In this document: piece after piece, positions 1 to 10,740 of the stretch
How the letters are laid out: the number at the start of each line of letters is the position of its first letter
Numbering within the stretch: the first letter of the stretch is position 1
Assembly (NCBI GenBank): GCA_026826555.1
Contig: JAKSZT010017954.1
Coordinates: forward strand, 1,109,336 to 1,173,335
Length of the DNA: 64,000 nucleotides
Reading direction: 5' to 3'
DNA from: Tolypeutes matacus
Lineage: Eukaryota > Chordata > Mammalia > Cingulata > Chlamyphoridae
Notes under the pieces: model-generated
Database searches by the model: none
Told to the model about the DNA's origin: nothing
Seen by the model: the letters and a program-made list of their open reading frames with translations, nothing else
Program-made: the position numbers and the translations under genes

Positions 1-168
1 CCTGCTCAGCCTGGCTCTGGAGCCTCCAGGGCAAAAGGGCAGCCCTTGGATGGGGGCAGAGTTGGCTGGGAGGGCTGACCCCTGCCATACACAGCCAGGG
101 GAGGGGGTCCTGCCTAAAGAACGAGCATGCAGCCCACCTTACCGCTGGTTGGTCCAGAAGCTCAGAAG
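1..168. other. Unique GC-rich sequence
   Basis: No repeat, exon or regulatory signal recognised. It ends at the target-site duplication of the SINE that follows. Confidence 0.5.
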
Positions 169-180
169 TCAGTTTTTGTT

Positions 181-694
181 TTTGTTTTTTTTTTAAGAGT
201 TTTCATTTCATTTTATTTATTTATCTCTCCCCTCCCCCTCGTCGTTTGCACTTGCTGTGTCTGTTTGTCTTCTTTGTTTCTTTAGGAGGCACCGGGAACC
301 GAACCCAGGACTTCCGATGTGGGAGGGAGGTGCCTAATCACTTAAACCACCTCCGCTCCCTGCTTTGTTCTGTCTCTCGTTATGTTTTCCTCTTGTGTCT
401 TTTTTTGCATCATTTTGTCGCGTCAGCTTGTCACTCCTGCCCATTGCGCCAGCTCGCTATCCTGCTCGTCCTCTTTAGGAGGCACCGGGAACCTCTGCTC
501 CCTTCTTTGTTGTGTCTCTCATTATGTTTTTCTTCTTGTGTCTCTTGTTGTGTCATCTTGTTGTGTCAGCTTGCCACGCCTGCCCATTGCGCCAGTTCGC
601 CGTCTTCTTTAGGAGGCACCGGGAACTGAACCATGGACCTCCTGTGTGGTAGGCGGGAGCCCAATCGCTTGAGCCACATCTGCTTCCCTCAGCA
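181..694 (-). mobile_element. DAS-type tRNA-derived SINE, long multi-headed form
   Basis: Read on the minus strand, a tRNA-like head starts near 694 (A-box-like GGCTCAAGCGATTGG, B-box-like GGTTCAGTTCC) and an oligo-A tail ends near 181 (poly-T on plus). A second complete head lies at about 280-360. A shortened one near 478-500 keeps only the end of a head. The two stretches around 362-488 and 495-616 are diverged copies of the same roughly 125-base body, so the element is a trimer-like fusion. Flanks share GTCAGTTTT(T)G (about 169-178 and 695-704), a plausible target-site duplication. The family is xenarthran-specific as far as I know. Transcription would be by RNA polymerase III and mobilisation by L1. 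Confidence 0.9.
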
Positions 695-704
695 GTCAGT
701 TTTG

Positions 705-3040
705 TGTTCACACACAGCAGCTCTCTACCTTGATTTTTGGACAAAATCATTCTCTTGTGCCTTTAAAAAAAAATTACCTAACTTATTATTTTGTAGTTTT
801 ATTCTATATATACTTTTATCGTAAGCTGCCTAAAACCCTCTTTGGGTTACAAGGAACCAAATAATTCTAACAGACATCGCAGTAATAATAGCACTGGTGC
901 TGCTTCATTGGCCTTGGGCCAGCGCAGAGCTGAAGGGGGGTGGGAGGTGGGCTGCAAGAGGGTCAGACAGACACTGGCCTTCCTGTTTACAAAGTGCCTG
1001 TCCCCGAGAAAGGATGGGCAGGCCTGGGGGCCGGCCATGCTTGCTGGGGGGGTCACAGGGCTGAGTGGGTGTGCATGCACGTGAGGGGGCCATACTTCCC
1101 TGGGCGGGGTCGTGGTGGGCAGGACCCGCTGTCCTTGAGACTTGAACGACCACAGCTCGTGCCAGGTCTGTCCTTGAAGCCAGGGGCCCTCAAAGCTGGA
1201 ACAGCTGGGATCTGCGTCTTCATGCCCAAGGGGCCAAGGGGGCAGCTGTTGTTAGTGATGGACCTATCCGTGGGGAGCTGATCGAGCTGCTTTCAGTGGC
1301 ACAGAATAAAATGAGCAAAGCTGGGCTCCACCAGCGAGGTAGTGGGTGGTCCCTCTCTGGGTTTGCCAGGGTGGCATCATCTCTAAAAGCCCTTGCTCTG
1401 CATCAGGACGGCTTCCGGGCCCTTCTTTCAGCTCCCAAAGCCTCCTGAGCTCCACCCACCTTTGTCATCGCCTCAGCTTACCGTAGAGAAGGGTTTTCAC
1501 ATCTGCCTCCCCCAGCAGCCCCTCAACACCCTGTGGGGTTTGTCCGGTTCTTTGAGCCCCTCCCTCCCTCTCCTGGAAACACTGCAGTGTTTGAGCATAT
1601 ATATTTTCCTTGTCTCTTCATATTCTCTTTATTAAAGAAATGAATGAATTGATAAATGAAATTTAAGGCTCAAAACGCTCAGGTCCTGATTCTCATATAA
1701 GTGGACAGTGAGCACATGTTTTATTTAACTCAGTTAATGAGGGAACCAGCGGTATGACAAAGCTCATTCCAAAGAGGATAGAAGAAACTGATATAGATGG
1801 ATGTATATCTTCCTCTCTTCTGACACCAGCTCCAAGTTTGGGGGTCCCCAAGACCTCAGGTTCAATAATTTGCAGAAGGACTCACCGAACTCACTGAAAG
1901 CTGATGGACTCATGGTTATGGTTTCTCACAGCAAAAGGATGCAGATTCAGATCAGCCGAGGGAAGAGGCACATGGAGCAGAGTCCAGGAAAGTCCTAGTG
2001 CAACGCTTCCTCTCCCAGAGGACTCGCGGACGCCATGTGCTTCTCCCAATAGCTGTGTATGACGATTTGCATGAAGTACTGCCAACCGGGGGGGGGGGGC
2101 TCACCTGGGCTTTGGTGTCCAGAGTTTTTACTGGACTCAGTCACATGGATAGACGTGGTTGACCGCGCTGTGTGGCCGATCTCAGTGTCCAGCCCCCGTG
2201 GAGGTCGAGCTGCTACTGCCTGGTCCAAGGCCCCCCGTAGGGCACAGACTCTGGCATGGCCCGAGCCCCCCAGTTAAACAAAGACACTCTTAACAGGCTG
2301 GACATTCCACGGGCTCGGAGATCACCTCCCAGGAGCCAAGGGGAGAGGCCAGGCCTCTCTTTGGACAAGGTCAGTCTATATACAGCCCAACAAAACAAAA
2401 CCTTTGGGGTTATTCTTTCTGCTGAACAGAAATCATCTGCATCCTCCCAGTTTTGTACAAGTTAACGTCGGACTTTTAGCCCCAGAGCCCCTGCCAGCCC
2501 CTCCTGGGCTCACTCACCTTGCTTCAGGGTGCGGCCGGCGATGAAAATCCAGGGAGGGAGATTAGCAGTCGAGGAATTCCTGGGGGTTCTTGGGACTGGC
2601 TCCTCAATGCCCTTGTAACGACTTTGCATTCCCAAATATCAAACAATAAAGAGCAGGCGAAATCAAGACAGGTCCGTGGCTCCCGGCACATTCCTGAGGT
2701 GGTTGTGGAGACTCGTCCACCAATCATTCCCAAGCAGTCTGGAAACACCTCCAGGACAACGAGGTGCTGGTGGATGGTTTTGGTTTTGGTCCAGAGGAGG
2801 CACCTTTGGAGAAGCTCCTTTTTCTTTGCGTCAGGTCGCTCTGGGGCTGCTCACTGCCTGGAGGTGGTTGGCTCCTGCTCCTTCTGCGTCTCCCCAGGCT
2901 CCTCTTCCTGCTGCCCCCCTCTTCTTCCTCCCTGGACACCCCGGAGGGGAGGGCAGGTGTAAGGCTTGGGCGTACTTTCCTTCCATGCTTGTCTACATAT
3001 CCTAGGCACCTACGTCTGTAACTGCAGGTGCGTATCTAGA
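705..3040. other. Unique, GC-rich sequence without recognised genes
   Basis: About 2.3 kb with no clear interspersed repeat. It holds a 12-base G run at 2088-2099 and an AT-rich patch near 1560-1680. One perfect consensus splice donor lies on the minus strand at 2518/2517 (AAG|GTGAGT) with a short open frame upstream. Reading frames here are otherwise short and show no protein family I recognise. Confidence 0.45.
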
Positions 3041-3049
3041 AAACTTTTT

Positions 3050-3360
3050 TTCCCTATGGCAAAAACAAATACGTGTTGTGTAGAAAGAGTGGAGACACCC
3101 ACAATCCCACCTATCAAGGTGACCTCTATTGTCACTTTGGTGAAAGCCTCCAGAACTTTTTCTGTGCCTATGTGTCGGTTGTACTGACTTGCTGTTCTGG
3201 AACCTTCTTTTTCACATAAGTTATCATGAACATCTCTCTGTCAATAGACAGCCTTCTACAATATCATTTTTTTGTGGCTGTGGAAGTTGGGTACTTTATT
3301 ACCTAAACCCCTCCTGCAGTATATTTAAGTTGAAAAATTCTTAATTAACATCGTTGTGAA
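3050..3360 (-). mobile_element. Old L1 3' UTR fragment
   Basis: The stretch containing 'atcatgaacatctctctgtc' and the following T-rich text resembles the 3' UTR of ancient mammalian L1 (L1ME/L1MC-like), in antisense. It is diverged and ends where a new T-rich L1 tail starts at about 3361. Confidence 0.55.
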
Positions 3361-3690
3361 CATCTTTTATTTTTTATTTTTATTTTTTTTAATGGAGGTA
3401 AAATTGACATACACTGAAAGGCACTGATCTTAGTGTACAATTTGATGAATTTTGACAAATGCATACACATTTCCATCACTTACCAGAAAGTTCCCTTGTA
3501 CCCCTTCCAGTCAATCCCCATCCTTCCTTAGCAACCATTGTTCTAATTTCTATCATCATATATCAGTTTTGCCTAGTCTTGAATTTCATTGAAAAGGGAT
3601 AATACTGTACATACTCGTTTATGTCTAGTTTTTTTTCCCACTTAACATGATGTTTTTGATACACATTATCACATGTGTACCAATCATTTA
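3361..3690 (-). mobile_element. L1 3' UTR fragment with A-tail
   Basis: A T-rich stretch at 3364-3391 (poly-A tail on minus) is followed by L1M 3' UTR text (for example 'tttgatgaattttgacaaat', 'cttagcaaccattg'). It is cut off by a further T-rich L1 start near 3691, giving nested insertions all in one orientation. Confidence 0.7.
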
Positions 3691-4215
3691 TTCTTTTTAT
3701 ATATAATTAATTAATTTTTAATTATGGTGAAATATACATAACAAAAATAACTTCAACCATTTTAAATGGAGAATTCTTTCATATTAAATAAACTGACAAT
3801 ATATGTAGCTTTCTCCACTACCTATTTCGGGGCTATTTTCATCATCCTGGACCAAAATTCATATTCATTTAACGATAACTCCCCGTTCCCACCTCCTCTA
3901 CCCCTGGTTACCGCTATTCTGCTTTCCGTCTCTATGAATTTGCTTATTCTAAGTATTTCCTATAAGAGAAATATTTGAGAAATAGTGGCCTATTTCATTG
4001 AGCGTGATGATGCCTTCAAGCTCATCCATGTTGTCGGATGTATTAGTATGTCATTTCTTCTTATGGCTGAATAATATTCCATGGCATGGATAGGCCACTT
4101 ATCCATTCATCTGTTGCACAGGTGGGTTGCTTCCACCTTCTGCCTATTGTGAATAATGCTGTGATGAACATTGGTGTGTAAGTGTCTGTCTGAGCCCTGT
4201 TTTCAGTTCTTTTAG

Positions 4216-4528
4216 GTATCTACCTCATGGTGGTATTTGCCGGGTCATATGATAATTCTATATTTAACTTCCTGAGGAACTGCCAAACTGTTTGGCCCAG
4301 TGGCTGCACCATTTTACATTCCCACCAACAATGTGTGAGTTTTCCTTTTTCTCCACATCCTCGCCAACACTTTATATTTTCAGTTTTTTCAATATGAGCA
4401 ATTCTAGTGGGTGTGAAGTAGTATCTCATTATAGTTTTAATTAACATTTCTTTAATGGCTAATGAGATTGAACATGTTTTCATATACTTATCAGCCATTT
4501 GAATACCTTTGGAGAAATGTCTATGCAA
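4216..4528 (-). pseudogene. L1 ORF2p C-terminal remnant with intact zinc-knuckle-like motif
   Basis: This 102-residue open frame is the C-terminal end of the L1 endonuclease/reverse transcriptase protein. It keeps the cysteine-rich pattern CX3CX7HX4C (residues about 54-71) and the conserved text around 'WWECKMVQPL'. In an active L1 this domain supports RNA binding and retrotransposition. Stops and frameshifts upstream mean no full ORF2 remains, so it is a retroelement fossil. Confidence 0.85.
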
Positions 4529-5016
4529 ATCCTTGGCACATTTTTATTTGGGCTGTTTGTCTTATTGTTATTGAGTTGTAGGAGTTCTTTATATATGCTA
4601 GGTATTAAATTCTTATCAGATATATGGTTTCCAAATATTTTTTCTCATTCTTTAGGCTATCCTTTCATTTTCTTGATAATGTTCTTTGATGCACAAAAGT
4701 CTTTAATACTTTTGATGAATTCCATTTTATCTATTTTTTTTTTCTTTTATTGCTTGTGTTTTTGGTGTAAAATCTACAACAAAAGTGTAGTAAATTTTAA
4801 AATCAGTAAGTGTGAACTTTCCAAATATATTCTTTTTGAAAAAATCCATTGTCTACTACACGGTCCTGACGAGATTTCTTTATGTTTTCTTGCAAGAGTT
4901 TTATAATATTAGCTTATATTTAGGTTGTTGATCCATTTTAAGTTAATTTTTGTATTTGGTTAGAAATAGGGGTCCATATTCATTCTTTTGCATGTGGATT
5001 TGAAGGTGTCCCAGCA

Positions 5017-5256
5017 TCATTTGTTGAAGAAACTATTATTTCCCCATTGAATGGACTTGGCACCTTTGTTGAAAATCAACTGGCCATAGTTGTGTGGATT
5101 TTCAGTTCTATTCGATTGGTCTATATGTCTATCCTTATGCCAGTACCACATTGGTTTAATCACTGTAGCTTTGTAGTAAATTTTGAAATCATGAAGTATG
5201 AATCCTCCAAATATGTTCATTTTCAAAAATTTTTGGCTGTTTGGGGCTCCTTGCAT
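5017..5256 (-). pseudogene. L1 ORF2p internal remnant
   Basis: A 79-residue open stretch matches the region of L1 ORF2p downstream of the reverse-transcriptase core ('[16 protein letters not shown]', '[10 protein letters not shown]'). It belongs to the same antisense L1 as the C-terminal remnant near 4.2-4.5 kb. The frame is broken on both sides. Confidence 0.8.
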
Positions 5257-6126
5257 TCCATATGAATTTGAGGATCAGCTTTTCCATTTTTGCAAAGAAA
5301 GGCTGCTGGAATTTTGATGCAGACTGCATTGAATTTGTAGATTGCTTCAGGCAGCATTGGCATCATAACATTAAATCTTCCAATTCATGAACACAGAGTG
5401 TCTTTCCATTTATTTAGAAATTATTTCTTTAATTTCTTTCAGCAATGTTTTGTAGTTTTCACTATACATGTCTTTCACCTCCTTGGTTAAATTTATTCCT
5501 AGGCATTTTATTCCTTTAGATGCTAGTGTAAATGGAATTGTTTTCTTGATTTTCTTTTCAGATTGTTCATAACTGGTGTACTGAAACCCCCTGACTTCTG
5601 CATTTTACCTTGTATCCTGTAACTTAGCTGAATTTTTTTATTAGTTCTAATAGCTTTCTTGTGGGTTCTTTGTGATTTTCTATATATAGGATCATGTTAT
5701 CTGTGAATAGGGATGATTTGACTTATTCCTTTCCATTCTGGATGCCTTTTATTTCTTTTTCTTGCCTGATTGCTCTGGCTAGAGCTTCTAGTACAAGGTA
5801 AATAACAATGGTAACAGTGGGTATTCTCGTCTTGTTCTTGATCTGAGGGGGGAAAGCTTTCATTCTTTCACCATTGAATTTGCTGTGGATTTTTCATGAA
5901 TGCCATTTATCATGTTGAGAAAGTTCCTTCTATTCCTAGTTTTCTGAATATTTTTATCATGAAAAAATGTTGCATTTTGTCAAATGCTTTTTCTGCATCA
6001 ATTGATATAATTGTGTGTTTTTTTCCCTTCATTTTATTATGGGATGTATTATTTGATTGATTTTCTTATGTTGAACCATTGTATTCCTGGAATAAATCCC
6101 ACTTGGTCATGGTGTGTAATCTTTTT

Positions 6127-6475
6127 TAAAAAAATATTCTATTTATTTATTTATTTCTCCCCCCTCCTTGTTTGCGCTCACTCTCTGCTCTCTGTGTCTG
6201 CTTGTCTTCTTTTTTTTTTTTAAGGAGACACTGGAAACCGAACTCAGGACCTCCCATGTGGGAGGGAGGTGCCCAATTGCTTGCGCCACATCTACTCCCT
6301 GCTTATTGTGTCTTTTTTTGTGTGTTTCTTCATTGTGTCATCTTGTTGTGTCAGCTCACCACATAGCCCGTCGCATTACATTAGCTTCCTGTTTTGCTTG
6401 TCTTTTTTAGGAGGTCCACTGGGACCTCCTGTGTGGTAGGCAAGTGCCCAACTGCTTAAGCCACACCCACTTACC
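6127..6475 (-). mobile_element. DAS-type SINE, first of a stacked pair
   Basis: Minus-strand SINE with tRNA-like heads ending near 6475 and near 6290 and an oligo-A tail on its left (T/A-rich 6121-6155). It sits inside L1 ORF2. The 8-mer TGTAATCT lies on its left (6115-6122) and right (6476-6483). Confidence 0.88.
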
Positions 6476-6483
6476 TGTAATCT

Positions 6484-6841
6484 CACCCCTGCCTCCCCCC
6501 GCGCTTGCTGTCTGTGTCTATTCACTGAGTGATCTGCGTCTGTTTCTTGTCTTCTCGGTTTTCTCCTCCAGGCTTCACTGGGATTTGATCCTAGGGACCT
6601 CCGATGTGCGAGAGAGGCACGCTGTTACTTGTGCCACCTCATTTCCTGGTTTCTGGCACGCCTCACCTTGACTCTCCCCTGCATCTCTCTTTTGTCGCAT
6701 CATCATCTTGGTGTATGGTTTGCTGCATGGGTCCAGCTTACCTGCTTGCCCTTTTTTTTACCAGGAGGTCCTAGGGATCGAACCTGGGTCCTCCTGTATG
6801 GTAAACAGATGCCCAATCACTTGAGCTACATCTGCTTCCCC
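6484..6841 (-). mobile_element. DAS-type SINE, second of a stacked pair, tail missing
   Basis: Minus-strand SINE of a different subtype, recognised by 'cttcactgggatttgatcct' at 6572-6591 (also in the 61.3-61.8 kb copy). Its 5' head (B-box-like GGTTCGATCCC) lies at about 6770-6840. Its left end starts in the CT-rich body with no T-run, so the tail is lost. TGTAATCT lies on both sides (6476-6483 and 6842-6849). Confidence 0.85.
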
Positions 6842-6849
6842 TGTAATCT

Positions 6850-7115
6850 TTTTAATATACTCTTGGATTCGGTTTGCCAGTATTTTGGGGAGGATTTTTG
6901 CTTAGATACTCATGAGGGATATTTGTCTGTAATTTTCTTTCCTTGTGCTCTCTTTATCTGGCTTTGATATCAGGGTAATTCTGGCCTCATAGAATGAGAT
7001 AGGAAGTAATCCCTCCTCTCCTATTCTTTGGAAGAGTTTGAGAAGGATTACCATCACATCTTTCACAATTTGATAGAATTCAACAGTGAAACCAGTACCC
7101 TGGTGATCTCAAGTA
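6850..7115 (-). mobile_element. L1 ORF2 fragment, continuation past the SINEs
   Basis: Continues the L1 broken at 6126: 'tcttggattcggtttgccag' and 'ggcctcatagaatgagatag' are standard antisense ORF2 reverse-transcriptase text. Homology fades near 7115. Confidence 0.85.
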
Positions 7116-7480
7116 GCTGATCAAAAGCAGTGATCAGGGGTCAGACCACACACCCCAGGACCTTGGAGGACTCGGTCCTCAGAGCCCACCCTGGCACCAG
7201 CAAGTTGCACCAGGAGCCCAGGCTGTGGTCCCCACTGCTGCCTGCCATGCGGGTGGCAAATGAGGGGTGGCAGCTGCTGTGGAGAGGCTAAAATTCATGA
7301 GATTTACCACAATTTACCAGCCTCTTCCTCCAGCTCCTCCCTGGATGTTCTACAGTGTTCCACTAGACTCCAGAATTTCAAAATAGCTGGTTCCAGTGAC
7401 TACTGCCAATCCTATAGCTGTTTTGGTGGAGGGCCTGACTCCTGGAGCTTACTACTCTACCATCTTCCTACAATTCTCTC
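7116..7480. other. Unrecognised sequence between L1 fragments
   Basis: About 365 bases with higher GC than the flanks. No repeat or gene identified. Confidence 0.4.
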
Positions 7481-7721
7481 TTAGTTTATTCTTTTTATTG
7501 CTGTGTATTATCCCACAGTATAAAGAGCCACAATTTTGTTTACCCATTCTCCTCTGATTAGATATTTGATTTGTTTTTAATTTTCGGCTCTGTGAATTAA
7601 GCTTCTATGAACTTTCGTATGTATGTATATATCTATGGACATATGTTTTTATTTCTCTTGGGTAAATCTTTAGTTGTGAAATTGCTGGGTTGTAGCATAT
7701 GTTTAATTTTATAAGAAACAG
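7481..7721 (-). mobile_element. L1M 3' UTR fragment, left of SINE
   Basis: Antisense old L1 3' UTR ('ttgctgggttgtagcatatg'). The element is split by the SINE monomer at 7722-7811 and continues at 7812. Confidence 0.75.
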
Positions 7722-7811
7722 GGGGATGGATGCGGCTCAGATGGTTGGGCGTCTGTCTCCCATATGGAGGGACCTGGGTTCGATACCCGGGACCTCTCGG
7801 TAAAAAAAAAA
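7722..7811 (+). mobile_element. DAS-type SINE monomer with target-site duplication
   Basis: A 90-base tRNA-derived unit, the only plus-strand copy here. A-box-like GGCTCAGATGG is at 7734-7744 and B-box GGTTCGATACC at 7777-7787, followed directly by oligo-A (7802-7811). The exact 9-base duplication AAGAAACAG flanks it (7713-7721 and 7812-7820). It interrupts an antisense L1, so it is younger than that L1. Confidence 0.93.
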
Positions 7812-8325
7812 AAGAAACAGCCAAACTGTTTTCCTATGTGATTTTGCCATTTTACATTTCTACCAGGAAAGTATGTACAATTGCTCTACGTCCTTGCCAT
7901 CATTTGGCATTGTCAGTCTTTTCAATTTTAGCTCTTCCAGTGCATTTGAAATGGTAGCTTCTTATGCTATTAATATGCATTTGCCTCATGACCGACACTG
8001 TTGAGCAATCGGTTTGCGTTTGCCTGGCTGGTGTGCTTACCAGATATGCTTAGATAGCTTCTTTAGTGAAATGCCTGTTCAAGACTTTTGCCAATTTTTA
8101 ATTGAGTTGTTTAATTTTATAAGAAACAGTCAGACTGTTTTCCAAAGAAGTTGTACCATTTTACATTCCCACTAGCAAAGTTTGTTCTAATTACCTCATA
8201 TCCTTGCCAACATTTGGTGTTTTTGGTCTTTTTGATTTTAGTTGTTCTAGTGAGTATGAATTGGTATGTATTGGTGGTTTTAATTTGCAGTTCCCAGATG
8301 ATTTTGTTTTCTTCTACAAGCTTTA
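7812..8325 (-). mobile_element. L1M 3' end with internally repeated segment
   Basis: L1 text resumes after the SINE and covers the 3' UTR/ORF2 junction. A second start of the same segment occurs at 8108-8127 ('tttaattttataagaaacag'), matching 7702-7721. The 3' part is therefore present twice, either as a tandem duplication or as two related L1 insertions. Confidence 0.7.
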
Positions 8326-8529
8326 TAGTTTTTTTTTTTTTTTTTACTTTATTTTGTACATTTAATAATTGAAAATATAAACAATTAAAAACTAAAAAGT
8401 AAACACAGATGAATAAATATATACATTTCTCAATTAAATGTACTGGATACATATAAAAATTTTTTTTGAATCAAACAATATATTACACAATATATTTGGT
8501 TCATAGTAACGCATTCATACAGTATTTGT
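8326..8529 (-). mobile_element. Younger L1 3' end, left arm of inverted pair
   Basis: A 19-base T run (8326-8344) marks the A-tail of a minus-oriented L1. The text from about 8427 ('aattaaatgtactggatac') matches the L1 3' end at 63.1 kb. The arm stops at the assembly gap with 'cagtatttgt', which in the 63 kb copy continues as 'ccttttgtgt'. Confidence 0.75.
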
Positions 8530-8929
8530 NNNNNNNNNNNNNNNNNNNNNNNNNNNNNNNNNNNNNNNNNNNNNNNNNNNNNNNNNNNNNNNNNNNNNNN
8601 NNNNNNNNNNNNNNNNNNNNNNNNNNNNNNNNNNNNNNNNNNNNNNNNNNNNNNNNNNNNNNNNNNNNNNNNNNNNNNNNNNNNNNNNNNNNNNNNNNNN
8701 NNNNNNNNNNNNNNNNNNNNNNNNNNNNNNNNNNNNNNNNNNNNNNNNNNNNNNNNNNNNNNNNNNNNNNNNNNNNNNNNNNNNNNNNNNNNNNNNNNNN
8801 NNNNNNNNNNNNNNNNNNNNNNNNNNNNNNNNNNNNNNNNNNNNNNNNNNNNNNNNNNNNNNNNNNNNNNNNNNNNNNNNNNNNNNNNNNNNNNNNNNNN
8901 NNNNNNNNNNNNNNNNNNNNNNNNNNNNN
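8530..8929. other. Assembly gap (400 N)
   Basis: Exactly 400 undetermined bases. Both edges carry the same L1 3' sequence in opposite orientation. Any reading frame spanning the gap is meaningless. Confidence 1.
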
Positions 8930-9062
8930 ACAAATACTGTATGAATGCGTTACTATGAACCAAATATATTGTGTAACATTGTTTGATTCAAAAAAATTTT
9001 GTATGTCTCTATTACATTTAATTGAGAAATGTAAAAAAAAAATTATATATATATATATATAT
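8930..9062 (+). mobile_element. Younger L1 3' end, right arm of inverted pair
   Basis: Reverse complement of the left arm. The 47 bases next to the gap are identical between arms; mismatches and small indels appear only farther out. It ends in oligo-A (9031-9040) and a TA microsatellite (9045-9062), as expected for an L1 tail in plus orientation. Confidence 0.75.
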
Positions 9063-9064
9063 GT

Positions 9065-10740
9065 GCATTTATAAAAGTTCTACTTAGGTCTTTTGCCCTC
9101 TTTAAAAATATTTTGGATTTTTTTTGTCTTCTTAGTAAGAGTTGTAAAAGCTTTTTAATATACATCTTTTGACTACGAGTTCTTTCTCAAATGTGTGTAT
9201 ATTGTGAATATTTTTTCCCAGTCTTTGGCTTGCGTTTTAATTTTGTGAACAATATCCTTCAAAGAGAAGGCATTTTTAATTGTGATAAATACAAAGTATT
9301 TTTCCTTTTTTTTTTTGTTTGTTTTTCGTTCTCTAAGAAATCTTTGTCTAGATGATGAACATTTTCCTTTATATTTTCTTTTAGAAGTTTTATAGTTTTA
9401 TCTTTCATGTTTAGGTCATGGTCCATGATCCACGATCCATTTAAAGTTAATTTTTTGCGTAAGGTGTGAGATAAAGGTCTAGGTTTGTTTATTCCCATAA
9501 ACAAATAACCAGTGGTTCCAGTACCACTTGTTGAAAGGACTCCTTTCCCATTGAATTCCCTTAGCACTATTATTTAAAAAGTCAAGTAATCATGAAAATG
9601 TAAGTCTATTTCGGGACTCTTCCATTAATCTTTATCTTTGTGCTAATTCCACATTCTCTTGTTAACTGTAACTTTATAGGAAGCCTTGAAATCAGATTGC
9701 ATCAGCCCTCCAACTTCATTCAGTCTTTTGAAACATTGTTTTGGCTATTTTAGATTCTTTGCATTTTCTTCTAAATTTTAGAATAAGTTGTCCTTTCCTA
9801 CAAAGACATCTGCTGGGTTTTTGACTGGGGTTACACCAAGTTTATAGAAAACTTTGGGCTCCTCAGTGGTATTGATGGAATTCCAGGCTATGATCATGGA
9901 CTCTCTCTCCATTTATATGGGTCTTTATTTGAATAATATTTAGAGTTTTCAGAGTTTAGACTTTCTTTCACATCTTTTGTTAAATTTGTCCCCAAGTATT
10001 TCATGTTTTTTGGTGATATTTTAAATTGCTTTAAAAATGTTTCATTTTACAGTATTTGTTAGTGTATAGAAATATAATGGATTTATTTATACTGACCTTG
10101 TGTTCTGCAATCTTTCTAAAAGTACTTATTAGTTATACTAGTCTTTTTTAGGTTGCTTTACAATCTGTATGCCTTTTACTTCTTTTTTCTTTCCTTAATG
10201 CAGTGGCTTAGACCTCCAGGAAAATGTCTTTCACTATTAAGTATGATGGTTTTTCCTAGATGAACTTTTAGCAGGTTGGGAACATTCTCTTCTATTACTT
10301 GTTTTCTGAGAGATTTTTTTTTTAAATCATGAATGGAGATTGAATTTTTGTCAGATACTTTTTCAGTATCTATTAAGATGATTATATGACTGATTTTTTA
10401 AATTGATTGATTTTTAAATGTAAAATTAACTGTTTATTCCTAGGATAGTCCTCGCTTCATCATGATATATTATCCTGTTTTATATAATGCTGGATTTGAT
10501 TTGCTAAAGCTTTGTAAAGGATTTTTTCCACATATGGCTCTCCAGATGTTCCAATACCATTTCTTGGAAATATGATCCTTTATCTACTTCATTGCCTTTG
10601 TACCTTTGATGAATCTCAATTGAATTTTTTATGTGTGGGTCTATTTCTGGACTCTATTATGTTCTCTTGGTCAATTTGTCTAACTTTATGCCAACACCAC
10701 ACTGTTGTGTTTTCTGAGTAGATTTTTTTTAAAAGCTTTT
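9065..10740 (-). mobile_element. L1 ORF2 fragments, antisense
   Basis: Collinear antisense L1 from 'cccagtctttggcttgcgtt' through 'atccatttaaagttaatttt' to the RT region near 10.4 kb. A second partial run of the same ORF2 region (10530-10720) follows. A broken frame at 9259-9567 (minus) retains ORF2-like 'NMKDKTIKLLKENI'. Confidence 0.85.

Larger units (their letters stand above)
3691..6126 (-). mobile_element. L1 (L1M-like), 3' UTR plus most of ORF2, first part
   Basis: Antisense L1: 3' UTR from about 3691 to 4215, then ORF2 remnants upstream on the minus strand. Landmarks in order include 'ttgtgaataatgctgtgatg', 'tgtttggcccagtggctgca', 'ctgtagctttgtagtaaatt' and 'tttcagcaatgttttgtagt', collinear with mammalian L1. 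It is interrupted at 6126 by SINE insertions and resumes at about 6850. Confidence 0.9.

Noticed and set aside
6127..6841. CRISPR-like array because of repeated short words
   Set aside because: The repeats are SINE heads and bodies of irregular spacing in a mammalian genome.
7722..7811. Possible tRNA gene (A and B boxes)
   Set aside because: The boxes belong to a SINE with an A-tail and target-site duplication; the sequence cannot fold into a full cloverleaf with a 3' stem.
8430..9074. Long open frames on both strands across 8.4-9.1 kb
   Set aside because: They exist only because the 400 N bases contain no stop codons, and the ends are L1 3' UTR in inverted orientation.
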